From Ignavibacteriales bacterium (GTDB lineage Bacteria > Bacteroidota > Ignavibacteria > Ignavibacteriales > Ignavibacteriaceae), in the NCBI GenBank assembly GCA_020061995.1, contig JAGUXE010000285.1, forward strand, positions 1 to 27,010: a stretch of DNA of 27,010 bases. The letters are read 5' to 3'. This document shows, one piece after another, positions 25,701-27,010 of this stretch. Each line of letters opens with the position of its first letter. The stretch's first letter is position 1. The translations under genes were made by a program, and so were the position numbers. The notes beneath the pieces are model-generated. The model worked only from the letters and a program-made list of their open reading frames with translations. It did not search any database and was not told where the DNA came from.

Positions 25701-26315
25701 ATTTTCTTGAAAATAACTTACTATTTCATCAATCGGTTTTGAATATAAACCATTTTTAAGCTTAAGAACGTTTTTTCGGTTTTTGATTAATGATATAATT
25801 TCTCTTCGAATGTTTGTTGCAGAATCGAAGATGCGGATTAACTTCTTTATTGAAGAATCATTTTCTGAAAAGGAGATTGCTTTTCTAATTACTTCATCAA
25901 CAGACAACTCGAGAAGTTCATTAGCAAGGACCTCATCAATAGGAGAAAAATTTGCATCAATACCGGCTTCGACCGGAAATTCTCGCAATATATGGATACA
26001 GAAAGAATGGATTGTCGAAATATTTGCTGAGATTAATTGTCGTCGAATATCTTCAAGTTTTTCTCTCTCATGTAAAGAGCTAGCTTCGGAAATTCTTTTT
26101 TCAATTAACTCGGCTATTTTTTTATAAAGTTCACTTGCTGCTTTTTCGGTAAAAGTAATTGCCGCAATTTCCCGAAGGGGAACATCCAGATTTAGTGCGA
26201 TTTGCAAGTATCTTTCTTTGAGTACAAAAGTTTTTCCTGAGCCAGCATTTGCAGTTAAGGATATATGCGAATTTGTATTAAGTGCTTCTGATTGATGTGG
26301 GGTAAATTGTGGCAT
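22731..26315 (-). CDS. AddA/RecB-like UvrD helicase with Fe-S-type nuclease domain
   Basis: The 1194-residue protein is a superfamily 1A DNA helicase fused to a PD-(D/E)XK nuclease, for double-strand-break end processing. A Q-motif-like TPHQSEA leads; Walker A is ANAGSGKT (22-29); Walker B is IMIDEYQDT; later motifs include VVGDEKQSIYRFRDAE, IMTIHQSKGLEFKALF and RLFYVAITRAKNYLF. The nuclease domain (about 925-1194) has a histidine in GRIIHRIL, an aspartate in YGIVDKV and IIDYKTDDF. Four cysteines, C936 in SQCPVKYLL and C1177, C1180, C1189 near the C-terminus, are placed as in the iron-sulfur staple of AddB or Cas4 nucleases. It may act with an AddB/RecC-like partner not seen here. Its start overlaps the stop of the upstream kinase gene by one base. 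Confidence 0.9.
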   Translation of the reverse strand: MPQFTPHQSEALNTNSHISLTANAGSGKTFVLKERYLQIALNLDVPLREIAAITFTEKAASELYKKIAELIEKRISEASSLHEREKLEDIRRQLISANISTIHSFCIHILREFPVEAGIDANFSPIDEVLANELLELSVDEVIRKAISFSENDSSIKKLIRIFDSATNIRREIISLIKNRKNVLKLKNGLYSKPIDEIVSYFQENYVSLVEAILSPTYHDFLQDFITINNAAKYEGSEIADRISLLLDKDLKIHSIINFISRIANYSEAFTNSLTIKKIGYLKKNRDQYITEILNIEKFFQLAKLFQKDDDSLEHENALAELGLMFIELFTASLSAYEKRKNNYAYLDFEDILIKTMEIISNDDVKQKLSSKFKYIMIDEYQDTNELQYNIFLPILNELHTGNLFVVGDEKQSIYRFRDAELEVFRKTNNDIQTVNNEGKILSLPDSFRMSPILCSFTNHIFSQLFSNPNPIFNEVSPNEITCAKSEDLDGVIEFLFTSKIEKSEREINTYLKESELVARRVLKLINDKEKTPNIKFNDIAILCRKRKSFEELESSFKKYNIPFSIIGGTGFFQSQIVYDIYYYLSFLLNYRDDTALVAILRSPLFFLTDTEIFRISLNYGTTFWEKFQSASHTENSYISIIELLKENNRIANNSDIIYLLRKIISETGYISVLSSKEDGEQDLNNLEKLIQITDAFFKQGFRNLYDYTVYLKQAIEHYSDEGHAALIDEQNSVKIMTIHQSKGLEFKALFLFALQDYSETSTIKAKKIYVDKSLGILAKTPNRKNIFDEYETAPIVNVFNVINRRKNLAEAKRLFYVAITRAKNYLFLTANLNKRTNSESFLSFIREVFPSVDESSILQFDTSLNFLKNNDGLFVNNRENIQLNIPIFSFIDDCGIYKEIEKAAEENLNLNIDTIKSDISDEVISATKISIFSQCPVKYLLTYEYGFSSLQRKIFEHNLGKKKTTKEFDISDEEDFKDEKDHDISLKSDLKGRIIHRILQENIPENDLSNCIDIYLKDENINPDQIKPYSDTVYSDLIAFYNSEVYKNIISYNKYFNEYEIYAKVNDFFLYGIVDKVIIADDKINIIDYKTDDFEPQKVEEKISIYIPQLTFYALLLSHKFSSIKSFELQLVFVKHPEISFKKQISISDIDNFNERLLKIVESIRAKSFKPNLSHCKDCVYSMDKINCILKFV

Positions 26316-27010
26316 CAGACAATTCCTAATGGCAATTTAATTGAAAATGTTGTTGAACCGGGATTTGAATTTTTCAATAATATTTCACCACCGGTTCCTT
26401 CAACAAACCGTTTTGCTAATTTTAATCCAATTCCCATCCCTTGTTTTTTTGTAGAGAAATCGAAGTTAAATATCTTATTTACGTTTTCTGAAGAAATTCC
26501 GAGACCATCATCGTTTATATCAAAAACAACAAAATTCTCCTCTTTATAAACATTAATAATAATATTATCTGCATTCGCTTGAACAGAATTTCTAATGAAG
26601 TTGATAATCATTCGACGGAATTGTGAAGCGTCGGACTTTATGAAAATCGAGTCTTCCGAATTAATCAACTTAATTTTAATAGTAGTATCATTAAACAATA
26701 ATATTGATTCTGATAGGAGAGTAATCAGATTGAAATTTTCAAAATGAAAACTTGGCATTCGTGCGAAATTAGAAAACTCGGAAGCAATTTGATTAAGTGT
26801 ATCGATTTGATTTAGTAAAGTTTTAGTTACCTTATCAAAAATTGACTCAAACGGCTTTGACTTATCATTATAAGATGCAATTAGTTGCTGCAACATCAGT
26901 TTCATTGGTGTTAATGGATTTTTAATTTCGTGTGCAACTTGTTTTGCCATATCTTTCCAAGCATTTTCACGCTCAAGTTGAGTTAATTCCTTCTGATTTT
27001 TAACAAGTTC
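26315..27010 (-). CDS. Sensor histidine kinase, NtrY-like (5'-truncated)
   Basis: Only the C-terminal 231 residues or so are in the window; the frame stays open to the window edge, and the ATG at 26950 is internal. The sequence begins with coiled-coil residues, then the phosphoacceptor H box WKDMAKQVAHEIKNPLTPM, in the form typical of NtrY-type kinases. The ATPase domain shows the N box INFIRNSVQA, G1 box DINDDGLGIS, a short F box and G2 MGIGLKLAKRF, so it is catalytically complete. Its response regulator is not in the window. It overlaps the helicase gene start by one base (TGATG), an unusual partner for a kinase. Confidence 0.9.
   Translation of the reverse strand, partial: ELVKNQKELTQLERENAWKDMAKQVAHEIKNPLTPMKLMLQQLIASYNDKSKPFESIFDKVTKTLLNQIDTLNQIASEFSNFARMPSFHFENFNLITLLSESILLFNDTTIKIKLINSEDSIFIKSDASQFRRMIINFIRNSVQANADNIIINVYKEENFVVFDINDDGLGISSENVNKIFNFDFSTKKQGMGIGLKLAKRFVEGTGGEILLKNSNPGSTTFSIKLPLGIV

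Noticed and set aside
1..27010. CRISPR arrays, insertion sequences, integrases or prophage genes
   Set aside because: I saw no regularly spaced repeats, no transposase or integrase genes and no terminal inverted repeats; the window looks like stable chromosome.

Overview
This window looks like a chromosomal segment of a low-GC, Gram-negative bacterium of the Bacteroidota/Chlorobiota/Ignavibacteriota group, most likely an Ignavibacteria-type organism. The evidence is a short primary sigma factor (about 284 residues) that lacks region 1.1 and carries the N-terminus typical of that group, an OmpA-type outer-membrane protein, lipoproteins, a long B12-dependent ribonucleotide reductase, and an spc/alpha ribosomal operon with no adk between secY and map. 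Unlike true Bacteroidetes, many genes here have clear Shine-Dalgarno sequences, and several start with GTG or TTG. The taxonomic call is inference from protein character and was not searched.

Positions 1-5135 hold the 3' part of the spc/alpha operon: secY (5'-truncated), map, infA, rpmJ, rpsM, rpsK, rpsD, rpoA and rplQ, closed by a strong hairpin plus T-tract. The GTPase gene engB starts two bases after that T-tract.

Positions 5740-11599 are a second co-oriented, tightly packed run behind a candidate promoter. It encodes a membrane GAF-GAF protein with a degenerate GGDEF domain, phosphopentomutase (deoB, apparently with an ATT start), a 57-residue basic protein, a PIN-domain protein that overlaps it, two EutN/CcmL-type microcompartment vertex proteins, the primary sigma factor and an NlpC/P60 lipoprotein. 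A bidirectional terminator separates this run from the convergent nrdJ (11672-15259, minus strand).

Positions 15500-18552 encode a LiaF-like membrane protein, a small secreted DUF6265-like protein, and an EutE/PduP-type acylating aldehyde dehydrogenase whose C-terminal tail looks like a microcompartment encapsulation peptide. A terminator and a tRNA-Pro(CGG) on the minus strand follow. An OmpA-family gene (plus) then converges on a minus-strand block: SpmA-SpmB fusion, amidase lipoprotein, AddA/RecB-like helicase-nuclease, and an NtrY-like histidine kinase that runs off the window edge.

The most interesting content is a dispersed microcompartment module. Phosphopentomutase (deoxyribose-1-P to deoxyribose-5-P), two vertex proteins and a tagged CoA-acylating aldehyde dehydrogenase would fit a nucleoside or deoxyribose-phosphate metabolosome in which a DeoC aldolase (not in this window) makes acetaldehyde. 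No hexameric shell (BMC-H/T) gene is present here. A PIN nuclease and its small overlapping partner sit between deoB and the vertex genes, and the housekeeping sigma factor is downstream in the same run.
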